Positions 17,134-28,689 are shown, numbered from the stretch's first letter. The stretch is DNA of 55,146 bases from an uncultured Phycisphaerae bacterium (GCA_938005315.1 CALLOB010000099.1:1-55146), one strand, 5' to 3'. Notes: generated by a model from the sequence alone, not told the origin. Numbers and translations: made by a program.

Positions 17134-17699
17134 GAGGCACCTCCAAGCTGCCGGGCCTTGCGGATGATCGCCTGAAGCTGATCGATCTGCCGGATCCTCG
17201 ACGGCGTCAGCGCCATCCGGCCCCGCTTGAACATGTTGAAGCCCATCCCGCCCATCTTCATCGCCGCCAGCGGCCGGTTCAGCAGGTGGTACCGGCTGGC
17301 CAGCCCCATCTCGAAGCTGCGGCCGTACTTGTCCACATAGTGGGTGAAGGCCTTGGCCAGCGCCGGGGCGTCCGACGTCCGCCCGTAACCCTCACGGATG
17401 GCCATCCGCTTCAGCGTGTACATGATGTCCGTGATCGGAATCTGGTGCGGGCAGCGGGCGGTGCAGAAGTAGCAGGAAACGCACTGCCACATGGTGTTCG
17501 AGGACAGCACCTTGTCCTTCTGACCGGCCACGATCAGGTTGAACACCGCCCGCGGCGTGTAGTCCATCTCCGCCCCGTTGGGACACGAGCCGCCGCACGT
17601 GCCGCACTGGATGCAGTGCCGCAACCGATGGCCGTTCGGCGTCTCGGCGATGACCTCGTCCACCCATTCCCGCTTGCGAGCCCGCGTTGTCGAAGACAC
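17130..17699 (-). CDS. hdrC: Heterodisulfide reductase-type iron-sulfur subunit C
   Basis: 189 residues. Two classical [4Fe-4S] motifs are visible: CIQCGTCGGSCP near residues 29-40 and CVSCYFCTARCP near 72-83. It carries electrons between HdrA and HdrB. It is the first gene of the minus-strand hdrCBA-mvhDGA operon, and the operon promoter should lie in the 640 bases upstream that it shares with topA. The last 60 residues are basic and helical, without clear membrane segments, so a soluble complex is expected. Confidence 0.93.
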   Translation of the reverse strand: MSSTTRARKREWVDEVIAETPNGHRLRHCIQCGTCGGSCPNGAEMDYTPRAVFNLIVAGQKDKVLSSNTMWQCVSCYFCTARCPHQIPITDIMYTLKRMAIREGYGRTSDAPALAKAFTHYVDKYGRSFEMGLASRYHLLNRPLAAMKMGGMGFNMFKRGRMALTPSRIRQIDQLQAIIRKARQLGGAS

Positions 17700-18197
17700 C
17701 TGGGCACCTCTTGATCTGGAAGTCCTCTGTCGCGAAATCGAACACCGCCGCCAGACCCGGCGGAACGCGGGTCCTCCGGCCGCCGCCTGTCAGGCTCCTC
17801 CCCTTCGTCCCGGAATGCACGTCTCCGAATGCAAAAAGTGTGCCGGACCCGCGGATCCCTTTCCGGAACCCGACACAGGCCCTCTCGACCGCCCCACGGC
17901 CTTCGTGCAGGCCCGCCACCGATACGCTCCGCCCCGAGCCGTTCAATACTGCTGGCGAAAAAACACATCTCCGTGGGCGATATCCCGCAGCCGGCCCACA
18001 GCCCCGAGGCATCCGGCGCTGCCGACCGCAGGCCCGCCGCTGGCAGCCCCCGGTCACCACACCGGAACCAGGGACCGCCGCCGGGGGGGTCTGGGGCTCA
18101 GCCCTGCTGCCAACCACCGCCGGGGGACCGGGATTGTGCCCGAACGATACGCCGAAAGCAACCCCGGGCAGACCCGCCCGCCGTCCGCCGAGGCGGA

Positions 18198-18243
18198 GGG
18201 ATTGACGCGAACCTCCGGGAGGGATTGACGCGAACCTCCGGGG
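18198..18243. repeat. Tandem 23-base repeat carrying duplicated -35 elements
   Basis: Two units, 18198-18220 and 18221-18243, differ only at the last base. Each contains GGGATTGACG followed by CGAACCTCC. The second TTGACG is the one placed to serve as the -35 box of the topA promoter. Confidence 0.8.
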
Positions 18244-18251
18244 TCTATAAT
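18225..18251 (+). promoter_or_regulatory. topA promoter
   Basis: TTGACG (18225-18230) and a perfect TATAAT (18246-18251) are 15 bases apart, two less than ideal. The short spacing together with consensus boxes could make the promoter sensitive to supercoiling, as would suit topA. The leader would be about 80 bases. Confidence 0.65.
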
Positions 18252-18341
18252 ACGTATCCCTCCAGCCGGGGACGCCGCACGCCGATACTGCAAAGCATCG
18301 TCCCGAGTGCGGAACATGCGGCATCTGGGGGCTTGAAGACC

Positions 18342-21125
18342 ATGCCAGGGCGATCCACAAACAGTCCCGAGGGTCGATCCGGAAAACCCGACGCCGGACG
18401 GAAATCCGCCAGCAGGCCATCCCTAGTTATTGTCGAATCCCCCGCCAAGGCTAAAACCATCGCCAGGTTTCTCGGGCCGGACTTCGTGGTCGAATCCTCC
18501 ATTGGACATATCCGGGATCTACCGTCCAAGGCCTCGGAGATACCGCCGGAGCTCAAGAACCAGCTCTGGGCCAGGATCGGCGTGGACGTGGAAAACGATT
18601 TCCGCCCTCTCTACGTGATCTCAGCCCGTAAGAAAGCACAGGTCAGTAAGTTACGGCAGCTTGTGCGTAAGGCCGGGGCCGTCCTGCTGGCCACCGACGA
18701 GGACCGCGAAGGCGAGGCCATCGCCTGGCACCTCAAGGAGGTTCTGGACCCGCGCGTGCCCGTCAAGCGGATGGTATTCGACGAGATCACCCGGCAGGCC
18801 ATCCAGGCGGCGGTTCAGAACCCGCGGGACATCGATATGCAGCTCGTGGATGCCCAGGAGGCCAGACGGATCCTCGACAGGCTCTACGGGTACGAAGTCT
18901 CGCCGGTCTTGTGGCGCAAGATCGGTCCGGGGCTCTCGGCCGGGAGAGTCCAGTCCGTGGCCACGAGGCTCATCGTGGACCGCGAGCGGGAACGGATGCA
19001 GTTCGTCTCGGCCGACTACTGGGATATCGAGGCCGTGCTGTGCGTCCGATCCGAGGGGCAGGAGCGGGTCAACGCCCGGCTGGTCGAGATCGGCGGAAAA
19101 CGCGTCGCCACGGGCAAGGATTTTGACGACCGCACCGGCGCCTTCCGGGGCGGTCCGGATACCGTGCTGCTCGATGAGGCCCGGAGCCGCTCGGCCGCGG
19201 CGGCGCTGGCCGGGCAGGTCTTCAAGGTCACCGAGGTGACCGAGAAGCCGTTCACGCAGCGGGCTCACCCGCCGTTCATCACCTCCACGCTGCAGCAGGA
19301 GGCGGCCCGGAAGCTGCGTTACAGCGTGCGCCGCACGATGCAGCTGGCCCAGGAACTCTATGAGAACGGCTACATCACCTACATGCGGACCGACTCCACG
19401 CACCTGTCGGAGCAGGCGATCAACGCCGCCCGGCGTCAGGCCCGCGAGCTGTACGGCCCGGAGTTCTGCCCCGAGCACCCGCGTCATTACGCCACCAGGA
19501 GCAAGGGCGCCCAGGAGGCCCACGAGGCCATCCGGCCGGCCGGTGAAGTCTTCCGCACGCCCGCCGAGGTGCGCGGCGAGCTGCATGAGGACGCCTTCCG
19601 ACTCTACGATCTGATCTGGAAGCGTACCATCGCCTGCCAGATGAAGGACGCCGTGGGCCGGCGCACCAGTGTCCGCGTGGCCGCCGAGGCCGGACCCCAC
19701 GGCACGGCGGTATTCGGGCTCTCCGGAAAAGTGATCACCCTCCCCGGATTCCTGCGGGCCTACGTCGAGGGATCCGACACGCCCGAGGCCGACCTGGAGG
19801 ACCAGGAGCGGGTCCTGCCGCCCCTGGCCGTCGGCCAGGAACTCGACCCGCAGGCCGTGGAGGCCCGGGGACATACCACCCAGCCTCCGCCCCGTTACAC
19901 CGAGGCCACGCTGATCCGCGAGCTCGAGGAACGCGGCATCGGGCGACCGAGCACCTACGCCAGCATCATCCAGACTATCCAGGACCGCCAGTACGTCTGG
20001 AAGAAGGGCACTGCCCTGGTGCCGACGTTCACCGCCTTCGCGGTGATCCAGTTGCTGGAAACCTATTTCGCCGACCTGGTGGACTTCAATTTCACCGCCA
20101 AGATGGAAACCGATCTGGATGCGATCGCCTCCGGCGATCTCCAGTCGCGCCCCTGGCTGAGGCTCTTCTACTTCGGCCAGGCCGAAGGGGAGAACGGCAA
20201 CGGCGGCGATGTCCGCCGGGTCGGATTGCACCGGCGGATCCAGTCCGGCGGCGAGCACATCGACGCCCGGGCGGTATCGACGCTCGAGATCGGGCGGGAT
20301 CCCCAGGGCCGGCTGATCGTCGCCCGCATCGGCAAATACGGTCCCTATCTGCAGGTCGGCGAGGACGAGCAGCGGGTCAATCTGCCGGCCGATCTGGCCC
20401 CCGACGAGCTGACCGTTCAGGCCGCCCTCGAACTGCTGAACAAGGCCGCCCGGACCGACCAGGTCCTGGGAGTGGACCCCGAAGGCCGACCGGTCTACCT
20501 CAAGAACGGGCGATTCGGCCCTTACGTGCAGCTGGGCGACGCTGAGCGTACCGGGAGCGGCAAGCTCAAGAAAGGCGGCAAGCCCAGGATGGCCAGCCTG
20601 TGGCCCTCGATGTCGCCCGAGACCCTCACGCTCGAGCAGGCTCTCAAGCTGCTCTCGTTCCCGCGGGTGGTCGGCCGGCATCCCGAATCCGGAGAGGAGA
20701 TCACCGTCCAGGACGGAAAGTACGGCCCCTACGTCAAGTGCGGCCGGGAAACCCGCAGCCTCGAGAGTCACGAGCAGCTGGAAACGCTCGACCTGCCGGG
20801 GGCTCTGGCGATTCTGGCCCAGCCCAAGGGCGGACGGCGTCGGGCGGCTTCCCAGACGGTGCGCGGCATCGGGCTGCATCCCGTCAGCGGCGCCGAGCTC
20901 AAGATCAAGGACGGCCGCTTCGGTCCCTACGTGACCGACGGGGTGGTCAACGCCTCGCTGCCCAAGGGGATGGACCCGGCGACCTTGACGCCGGAAAAGG
21001 CCGCCGAGCTGCTGGCCGCCCGGGAAGAGCGGCTCAAGGCCCAGGGCAAGGACCCCCGGGCATCCCGGGAAACCCGCTCCGCCCGTCAGGGCGGGCGCCG
21101 CCCCCGCCAGGTCTCCAGGGCCTAG
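18342..21125 (+). CDS. topA: DNA topoisomerase I
   Basis: A 927-residue type IA topoisomerase that relaxes negative supercoils. The start at 18342 is chosen because the TOPRIM domain (SLVIVESPAKAKTIARFLG) begins about 28 residues later. The metal motif ATDEDREGEAIAWHL follows. The catalytic tyrosine is in YITYMRTDSTHLS, near residue 347, and the lid motif is EERGIGRPSTYASI. The C-terminal third has no Cys4 zinc fingers. It has at least four repeats of the (K/R)xGPYxxxG type (KYGPYLQVG, RFGPYVQLG, KYGPYVKCG, RFGPYVTDG), each followed by an LxxA helix. This zinc-free repeat tail is known from many non-proteobacterial TopA proteins. It ends in a basic tail. Confidence 0.95.
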   Translation: MPGRSTNSPEGRSGKPDAGRKSASRPSLVIVESPAKAKTIARFLGPDFVVESSIGHIRDLPSKASEIPPELKNQLWARIGVDVENDFRPLYVISARKKAQVSKLRQLVRKAGAVLLATDEDREGEAIAWHLKEVLDPRVPVKRMVFDEITRQAIQAAVQNPRDIDMQLVDAQEARRILDRLYGYEVSPVLWRKIGPGLSAGRVQSVATRLIVDRERERMQFVSADYWDIEAVLCVRSEGQERVNARLVEIGGKRVATGKDFDDRTGAFRGGPDTVLLDEARSRSAAAALAGQVFKVTEVTEKPFTQRAHPPFITSTLQQEAARKLRYSVRRTMQLAQELYENGYITYMRTDSTHLSEQAINAARRQARELYGPEFCPEHPRHYATRSKGAQEAHEAIRPAGEVFRTPAEVRGELHEDAFRLYDLIWKRTIACQMKDAVGRRTSVRVAAEAGPHGTAVFGLSGKVITLPGFLRAYVEGSDTPEADLEDQERVLPPLAVGQELDPQAVEARGHTTQPPPRYTEATLIRELEERGIGRPSTYASIIQTIQDRQYVWKKGTALVPTFTAFAVIQLLETYFADLVDFNFTAKMETDLDAIASGDLQSRPWLRLFYFGQAEGENGNGGDVRRVGLHRRIQSGGEHIDARAVSTLEIGRDPQGRLIVARIGKYGPYLQVGEDEQRVNLPADLAPDELTVQAALELLNKAARTDQVLGVDPEGRPVYLKNGRFGPYVQLGDAERTGSGKLKKGGKPRMASLWPSMSPETLTLEQALKLLSFPRVVGRHPESGEEITVQDGKYGPYVKCGRETRSLESHEQLETLDLPGALAILAQPKGGRRRAASQTVRGIGLHPVSGAELKIKDGRFGPYVTDGVVNASLPKGMDPATLTPEKAAELLAAREERLKAQGKDPRASRETRSARQGGRRPRQVSRA

Positions 21126-21575
21126 GCCCCGGGCCGGGAACTGTGCGCCCAGAAGGCTGTCGGCCGCTTCGGGCCGCATCGCCCACGGGGAGTCGGACCG
21201 GCCGCTCCGGGTGACAAACCCCATTTTCTCTTTGCCAACCGGCTTGTGATCGTCCGGAATTCGATGGCCGGGCTCTCTTGTGCGACCGATACAATCAGAC
21301 GGGAGCGGGGGCCTGCGCGTCGGGCCCGAACGACTTGCGAACCGCCATAACCGCCGGTTTCGCATGTCCTTGCGCAAGATCCGGTTGGTCTGGTATCCGG
21401 GCCGGGGCTAGTATGGGTCAGAGAGCTTCGAACGGGGCGATGCATGAATCGTAGGTTCAATTGACGGCGGAAGTCGGTACCGCGCGGGCATGAGGCTCGC
21501 CGCCGGCACGGCTTGCCGTGGTGCGATGACGGACAGCCGGTCGAGCCGGCCCGCTGGCACGGGGAGGTGACGGTC
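21126..21575. other. Region between topA and the prkA operon
   Basis: No gene is seen. It contains a hairpin near 21337-21363 (GCGAACCG with CGGTTTCGC) and a candidate promoter at 21385-21414. No T-tract terminator for topA was found. Confidence 0.4.
21385..21414 (+). promoter_or_regulatory. Candidate promoter of the prkA-yhbH-spoVR operon
   Basis: TTGGTC at 21385-21390 and TAGTAT at 21409-21414, spacing 18. It would give a leader of about 155 bases before prkA. Confidence 0.35.
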
Positions 21576-23636
<2,061 letters not shown>

Positions 23637-23676
23637 GCCGGGGGACGCCGCGACAGGCCGGACGGGGTGGCGAGCC

Positions 23677-24777
23677 ATGTTCATGCGGATCGAAAAGGAC
23701 CACCGGCGATTCCGCGAGATCGTCAAGGGCCGCATCCGCGAGGATCTGCGCCGCTTCCTGACCCGCGGCGAGCTCTTCGGCCGCGAGGGCTCCAGCGTCA
23801 TCAGCATCCCGGTGCGCGGCATCGACCTGCCGACCTTCCGGTACGGCGAGAACGGCGACGCGGGAGTCGGGGCCGGCCGGGCCGCCACCGGCGATCCCGT
23901 CGACGCCCGGGGCGAGGGCATCGGGCCTGGCGGGACCGAGCCCGGCCGCCACATCCTGGAGGTCGACGTCAGCCTCGACGAGCTGGCCGACATCCTCGGC
24001 GAGGAGCTGCGCCTGCCCCGCATCCAGCCCAAGGGACGCCACAGCCTGACCACCCAGAAGGACCGCTACAGCGGGGCCCGCCAGGCCGGCCCCGAGTCGC
24101 TGCGCCATTTCAAGCGCACCTTCCGCCGGGCCCTGCGGCGTCAGATCATCATGGGGGTCTACGACCCCGATCGCCCGAGGGTCGTCTTCGAGCGCCGCGA
24201 CAAGATCTACCGCAGCTGGAAGACCGTCCGAAAGCCCCAGTCCAACGCGGTGATCATCTACATGATGGACGTCTCCGGTTCCATGGGCGATGAGCAGAAG
24301 GAACTCGTCCGCATCGAGGCCTTCTGGATCGACGCTTGGCTGCGGCGCAACTACGAGGGCGTCGAGAGCCGTTACATCGTGCACGACGTCCGGGCCGCCG
24401 AGGTCGACCGCCACACCTTCTTCCACCTCCGCGAGGACGGCGGCACCAAGATCAGCAGCGCCTTCCGCTGCGCCCAGGGGCTGCTGGACCTCCGCTACGC
24501 CGCCGACGAATGGAACATCTACCTGTTCCACTTCTCCGACGGCGACAACAGCAGCGAGTCCGACAACCGCGAGTGCTGCCGCCTGCTGCGCGAGCAGCTG
24601 CTGCCGCGGATCAACCTGTTCGGCTACTGCCAGGTGGCCAGCGCCTACGGCAGCGGAAGCTTCATCAACGTGCTGAACGAGCACTTCCAGGCCGACCCGG
24701 CGGTGATCACCACGCGGGTGAACGGAAAGGACGACATCTACGACAGCATCAGGGGGTTCTTCTCGCCCGGGCGTTGA
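23677..24777 (+). CDS. yhbH: YhbH/YeaH family protein (DUF444) with von Willebrand A domain
   Basis: 366 residues. The N-terminus (IEKDHRRFREIVKGRIREDL) matches the DUF444 opening. A Gly-rich low-complexity stretch covers residues 60-90. The C-terminal half is a VWA-like domain whose metal-ion site DVSGSMG starts near residue 198 and continues with GGTKISSAF and HFSDGDN. The metal site looks intact. These proteins are co-transcribed with prkA and spoVR across bacteria, but their biochemical role is not settled. The start could also be the second ATG, two codons on. Confidence 0.92.
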   Translation: MFMRIEKDHRRFREIVKGRIREDLRRFLTRGELFGREGSSVISIPVRGIDLPTFRYGENGDAGVGAGRAATGDPVDARGEGIGPGGTEPGRHILEVDVSLDELADILGEELRLPRIQPKGRHSLTTQKDRYSGARQAGPESLRHFKRTFRRALRRQIIMGVYDPDRPRVVFERRDKIYRSWKTVRKPQSNAVIIYMMDVSGSMGDEQKELVRIEAFWIDAWLRRNYEGVESRYIVHDVRAAEVDRHTFFHLREDGGTKISSAFRCAQGLLDLRYAADEWNIYLFHFSDGDNSSESDNRECCRLLREQLLPRINLFGYCQVASAYGSGSFINVLNEHFQADPAVITTRVNGKDDIYDSIRGFFSPGR

Positions 24778-24806
24778 AAACCCCGGGGCGACGGACGGAC
24801 GCGATC

Positions 24807-26363
24807 ATGGCCCACACGCTGCCTGCCGAGCTGGCCGACCAGGCCAAACGGATCGCCGACCTCGCCCGCGAGGAGGGGCTGGAGTTCTTCGACACCGTCT
24901 TCGAGCTGGTGGATTTCGACCAGATGACCCAGATCGCGGCCTACGGCGGCTTCCCGCAGCGCTACCCCCACTGGCGGTTCGGCATGGAGTACGAGCGACT
25001 GCGAAAGCAGCACACCTACGGCCTGAGCCGCATCTACGAGATGGTCATCAACAACGACCCCTGCTACGCCTACCTGCTGGCCGACAACGCCCTGGTCGAT
25101 CAGAAGACGGTCATCGCCCACGTCTACGGGCACGGCGACTTCTTCCGCAACAACGTCTGGTTCGCCCGCACCAACCGCAAGATGATGGACGAGATGGCCA
25201 ACCACGCCACCCGCGTGCGGCGCTACATCGACCGCTACGGCTTCGAGGAGGTCGAGCGCTTCATCGACCTGGCCCTGTCCGTCGAGGACCTCATCGACCC
25301 CCACTCCGTGCTCATCCGCCGCGGCGACGACGACCAGCCGCGGACGCCCGACGATCCCCGGGTCATCGAGCACGAGCTGGTCCGCTACCCCGCCAAACGC
25401 TACATGGAGCGGTTCATCAACCCCCCAGACGCCCTCGAGGCTCAACGGCGCCGGCTCCGCGAGAGCCATGCCCGCGAGAAGACCATCGAGCCGGCCCGGC
25501 CGGTCCGCGACGTGCTGCTCTACCTGATCCACCACGCCCCCCTGGAGGACTGGCAGGCCGACATCCTGGCCATGATCCGCGAGGAGGCCTACTACTACGC
25601 CCCCCAGGCCCAGACCAAGATCATGAACGAGGGCTGGGCCAGCTACTGGCACTCCACGCTCATGACCCGCTACTGCCTCCGCGATGACGAACTCATCACC
25701 TACGCCGAGCACCATGCCGGCACCATGGCCACCTCCCCCGGCCGGCTGAACCCCTACAAGCTCGGGCTGGAACTGTTCCGCGACATTGAGGAACGCTGGG
25801 ACCTCGGCCGCCACGGCCGGGAGTACGAGGAGCTCCAGGACGTCGAGGCCCGCCGGAACTGGAACCGCGACCGCAAGAGGCCGGAACGCGTCCGCGGCAA
25901 GGAGTCCGCCGGCCGCGAGAAGATCTTCCAGGTCCGCCGGATCTACAACGACGTGACCTTCATCGACGAGTTCCTGACGCCCGAGTTCGCTGCGCGCCAG
26001 GGGCTCTACCACTACCGCTACGACCCCTCCAGCGGCCGCATGACCGCCGTGACCCGCGATTTCGACCGGATCAAGCAGCAGTTGCTGTTCTCACTGGGCA
26101 ACCTCGGCCGGCCCTACATCTATGTGGTGGACGGCAACTATGCCAACCGCGGCGAACTCTACCTCGCCCACCACCACAGCGGGGTGGACCTCCAGATCCG
26201 TTACGCCACCGAGACCCTGCGCAACATCCAGCGGATCTGGGGACGCCCCGTCCACCTCCAGGCCCGCATCAACCAGGAAAACGTCCGCTTCACCTGCGAC
26301 GGCCGGCAATCCCAGCACCAGACCGTCACCGACGACATGCCCAGACCGGCGCACGTCATGTGA
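24807..26363 (+). CDS. spoVR: SpoVR family protein
   Basis: 518 residues from the ATG at 24807, 30 bases after yhbH. Family motifs are FELVDFDQMTQIAAYGGFPQ, RYPHWRFGMEYE, VIAHVYGHGDFFRNN and MNEGWASYWHS. The conserved His and Glu residues in these motifs suggest a metal site. In Bacillus, SpoVR affects spore cortex formation. In non-sporing bacteria the same trio is tied to nitrogen or general stress. No sporulation genes are present here, so a stress role is more likely. It is the last gene of the operon. Confidence 0.95.
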   Translation: MAHTLPAELADQAKRIADLAREEGLEFFDTVFELVDFDQMTQIAAYGGFPQRYPHWRFGMEYERLRKQHTYGLSRIYEMVINNDPCYAYLLADNALVDQKTVIAHVYGHGDFFRNNVWFARTNRKMMDEMANHATRVRRYIDRYGFEEVERFIDLALSVEDLIDPHSVLIRRGDDDQPRTPDDPRVIEHELVRYPAKRYMERFINPPDALEAQRRRLRESHAREKTIEPARPVRDVLLYLIHHAPLEDWQADILAMIREEAYYYAPQAQTKIMNEGWASYWHSTLMTRYCLRDDELITYAEHHAGTMATSPGRLNPYKLGLELFRDIEERWDLGRHGREYEELQDVEARRNWNRDRKRPERVRGKESAGREKIFQVRRIYNDVTFIDEFLTPEFAARQGLYHYRYDPSSGRMTAVTRDFDRIKQQLLFSLGNLGRPYIYVVDGNYANRGELYLAHHHSGVDLQIRYATETLRNIQRIWGRPVHLQARINQENVRFTCDGRQSQHQTVTDDMPRPAHVM

Positions 26364-26445
26364 AGGCCCGATCGCCGGGCGATCCGGCAGCGCTGAGGGC
26401 CTGCCCGCGGACGATCACGGCCGGATCGGACGAACCACGCCCCGG

Positions 26446-27681
26446 TCACCCCGGTCCGGATGCCGGCGGGGTCGCCGGGCGGATATCCAGGCGCAGACCG
26501 AGGCGGTTGGCGTTCTGCCCCTTGACGGTCAGCGTCAGCTCGCCCCCATCCACCGGCACCTTCATCTCGCTGAACCGGTCGGCCAGCTGATCGGGGTTGT
26601 ACTTCCAGTCGACCTCAATCGTGGCGATTTCGTTCTCCAGCCCGCGCCGCCTGATGCCCTCCCGGCCTCCGACAACGCCCTTCTGTTCGGCCAGCCGGGC
26701 CTCGATCAGCCTGAGCTGCTCATGGCTGCAGGGCTCGATGGCCACCTCGATGACGCGGCTGACCGTGGCCCGCTCCCGCCAGGCCCTGCCCACCCGGGTC
26801 AACAGGTCGGGCGCGGATTCCTTCGCCAGCCGGATCAGGGCGTTACGGCTGTTGCCCGAGGCGGTGGCCGCCCCCGTCTGCGGGGTGTACGAGTGCGACA
26901 CGAGGATCGCGCCCGAATCCGCCTGGATGACCCGCACGGTCAGACTCAGCGACCAGCGCCGCAGGGTCTGCCCCCCCAGAACCACCGGATCGCCGGGCCG
27001 GGCCTCGGCCTGCCCCAGGACCAGCACTTCGGCCTTGAAGGCCCCTGCGGCCGCCGCAGCCTTGTTCACGTCGCCGCTGAGCGCCGCCATTTCCAGGTCC
27101 CGACGCTTGACGTCGTCGGTGACCCCCTTGTCCACCAGCCGGACCTTCTTGGAAAGGAAAAACCCCTCGATCTCGGCCTGCACCGGACCGTTCACCGTCG
27201 CCGGACGATCGTCGGTCACGTCGTCGTCCTCGGTGACGATGACCACGCAGCGCGGATTGCCCTCCCGCTCCCGGATGTGCGCGAACTCCGCCCAGCGCTG
27301 CTCAAAGCGGGCGGGAAAGACCTCCGCCTCGATCTGGATCTCGGTGATCTCGCCGGCGATGACCTCCGGCCCGCGCACCACCTTCACTATGCGCGCGATT
27401 CCCACCGGCTGCTCGAGGATCCGGTCGCGGATCACGGCGAAGTCCTCGGTTTCGGTCTGGGCATTGATGAACGCCCCGCAGACCTGCCGCACCGCTTCGC
27501 GGAGGGCGTCCAGCCTGGCCTCCTCCACGGCCGTCTCGCCGGTTCCGACCGCCCGCCCGGTCGCCGTGACCCGCCGGCCGGCGTCCTCCTGAGCCGACAG
27601 CCCGGTCCCCGGCCCGCATACCAGCGCCGCCACCAGTCCGACCTGCATGATGAGACTCATCGATCGCGCCCTCGCTGCCAT
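26446..27681 (-). CDS. Exported FlgT-like / LPP20-like protein
   Basis: 411 residues from the ATG at 27681. A downstream ATG at 27660 would place a signal peptide (MSLIMQVGLVAALVCGPG, then TGLSAQ) directly at the N-terminus, so the true start is uncertain. The next part reads VTATGRAVGTGETAVEEARL, then DALREAVRQVCGAFINAQ. This is the pattern of the N-terminal domain of flagellar assembly protein T and related surface lipoproteins. A middle domain (VVIVTEDDD, AEIEGFFLSKKVRLVDK, AEVLVLGQAEA) resembles the FlgT middle or Curli-G-like fold. No flagellar genes are nearby, so an envelope role is safer than a flagellar one. It is convergent with spoVR. Confidence 0.55.
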   Translation of the reverse strand: MAARARSMSLIMQVGLVAALVCGPGTGLSAQEDAGRRVTATGRAVGTGETAVEEARLDALREAVRQVCGAFINAQTETEDFAVIRDRILEQPVGIARIVKVVRGPEVIAGEITEIQIEAEVFPARFEQRWAEFAHIREREGNPRCVVIVTEDDDVTDDRPATVNGPVQAEIEGFFLSKKVRLVDKGVTDDVKRRDLEMAALSGDVNKAAAAAGAFKAEVLVLGQAEARPGDPVVLGGQTLRRWSLSLTVRVIQADSGAILVSHSYTPQTGAATASGNSRNALIRLAKESAPDLLTRVGRAWRERATVSRVIEVAIEPCSHEQLRLIEARLAEQKGVVGGREGIRRRGLENEIATIEVDWKYNPDQLADRFSEMKVPVDGGELTLTVKGQNANRLGLRLDIRPATPPASGPG

Positions 27682-28020
27682 GAACCGTCCGGGAACCTGG
27701 ATCCGACACCCACTGAATGATGGAACCGCTTCCCCACAGGAGGTTGGGCCTTTCCGGCGGGCCTGCACCGCCCGGCGCGATTAGAACACCACGGCCCTGC
27801 CATGGCAACACGGCCGGCAGACGGACTAGGCAGGCGCGTAAACCATCCTAAAGCATAATGTTGCGATCAGGCACGTCCGTCCCCCGACTCCCGCGAGACC
27901 CCGATCGGGTGCTGGCATGGCGGTTTACAGCCCGCGGCAGAGCCATTACAATGCATGGCTTGCCGTGCCGAAAGCGCGCCGGGAGCCGGGAAAACCTGCA
28001 ACAACAAGGAACCGAACTGA
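27682..28020. other. Control region upstream of rpsU
   Basis: No gene is seen. A strong plus-strand promoter is at 27924-27952. Upstream of it the sequence, about 27780-27860, is slightly AT-richer and without clear features. Confidence 0.4.
27924..27952 (+). promoter_or_regulatory. rpsU promoter
   Basis: TTTACA at 27924-27929 and TACAAT at 27947-27952 with the ideal 17-base spacing. The predicted leader is about 60 bases. Confidence 0.7.
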
Positions 28021-28221
28021 ATGATCAAGGTGAAGACGCGAGGCAATGAATCCCTCGATCAGATGCTCCGACGCTTCAAGAAGCTCTGCGAGAAGGAGGG
28101 TCTGACCAAGGAGATCAAGCGAACCAGCTACTACGAGAAGCCCAGCGAGCGGCGGCGGAGGCGGATGCGCAAGTCGGCCAAGCGCGAAGGCCGGCCCGGT
28201 GCCCCCCCCCGCGGCCGATGA
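28021..28221 (+). CDS. rpsU: 30S ribosomal protein S21
   Basis: 66 residues. The pattern ESLDQMLRRFKKLCEKEG followed by EIKRTSYYEKPSERRRRR is the S21 family signature. The C-terminus is strongly basic, as expected for a protein that binds 16S rRNA near the anti-Shine-Dalgarno region during initiation. The ATG follows AAGGAA. It has its own promoter and no ribosomal neighbours. Confidence 0.97.
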   Translation: MIKVKTRGNESLDQMLRRFKKLCEKEGLTKEIKRTSYYEKPSERRRRRMRKSAKREGRPGAPPRGR

Positions 28222-28689
28222 ACGCCGGCAGGACGTGACCTAACGTGACGTAAGCGGTGAATCGCGGCCTTTGACGGCCGTCGCCGACCACCGCGGGCAG
28301 GCCACCGGCATCGGGGCCGCGAGGGCCGCCCGAAGCGTACCGGCCATGTGAACCCCCTGCTTCTCGCCGGCTTCACCAGACAAGCGACCGGGCGGCCTGT
28401 CCGGCCCGCGGGTGTGAACACCCGGCAACCGGAAAGGATCCGCTGGACCGGGCCTCGAGCGGCCTTGGCGCGAGCCCTCGAGAGATCCCGGGCCGACAAG
28501 AAGACGTCAGGCATGCACGTGTGAATCGCCATGAGGGCCGGAGGTGTCCGCGAATCCGGACCGGAGCCGGCCGTTCCGATCCGGGCGGTTGCGGCCGGCG
28601 GTGCCTGCGACCGCCGGTTTCGTCGGGAAAAACACCGGCACGAGCCGGATCACGAGCATCGAACCATGGTTCGACAGGAGAATCCTCTC
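28222..28689. other. Region between rpsU and the membrane pyrophosphatase gene
   Basis: No convincing coding sequence. A frame open into the pyrophosphatase from 28531 lacks a signal-like or family-like N-terminus. A CGGGTG-TGAA-CACCCG hairpin at 28409-28424 and the words GTGAC/ACGTAA near 28236-28252 are the only structured elements noticed. Confidence 0.4.

Larger units (their letters stand above)
17700..18341. other. Divergent region between the hdr operon and topA
   Basis: No coding sequence is convincing; the frames here are proline- and arginine-rich shadows. The topA side has a clear promoter (18225-18251) set in a tandem repeat. On the hdrC side a weak minus-strand TTGAAC/TATCGG pair can be found near 17915-17945, but I would not rely on it. 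Confidence 0.4.

Noticed and set aside
18651..21377. 908-residue minus-strand open frame opposite topA
   Set aside because: Shadow of topA. It has no recognisable motif and topA is complete on the plus strand.
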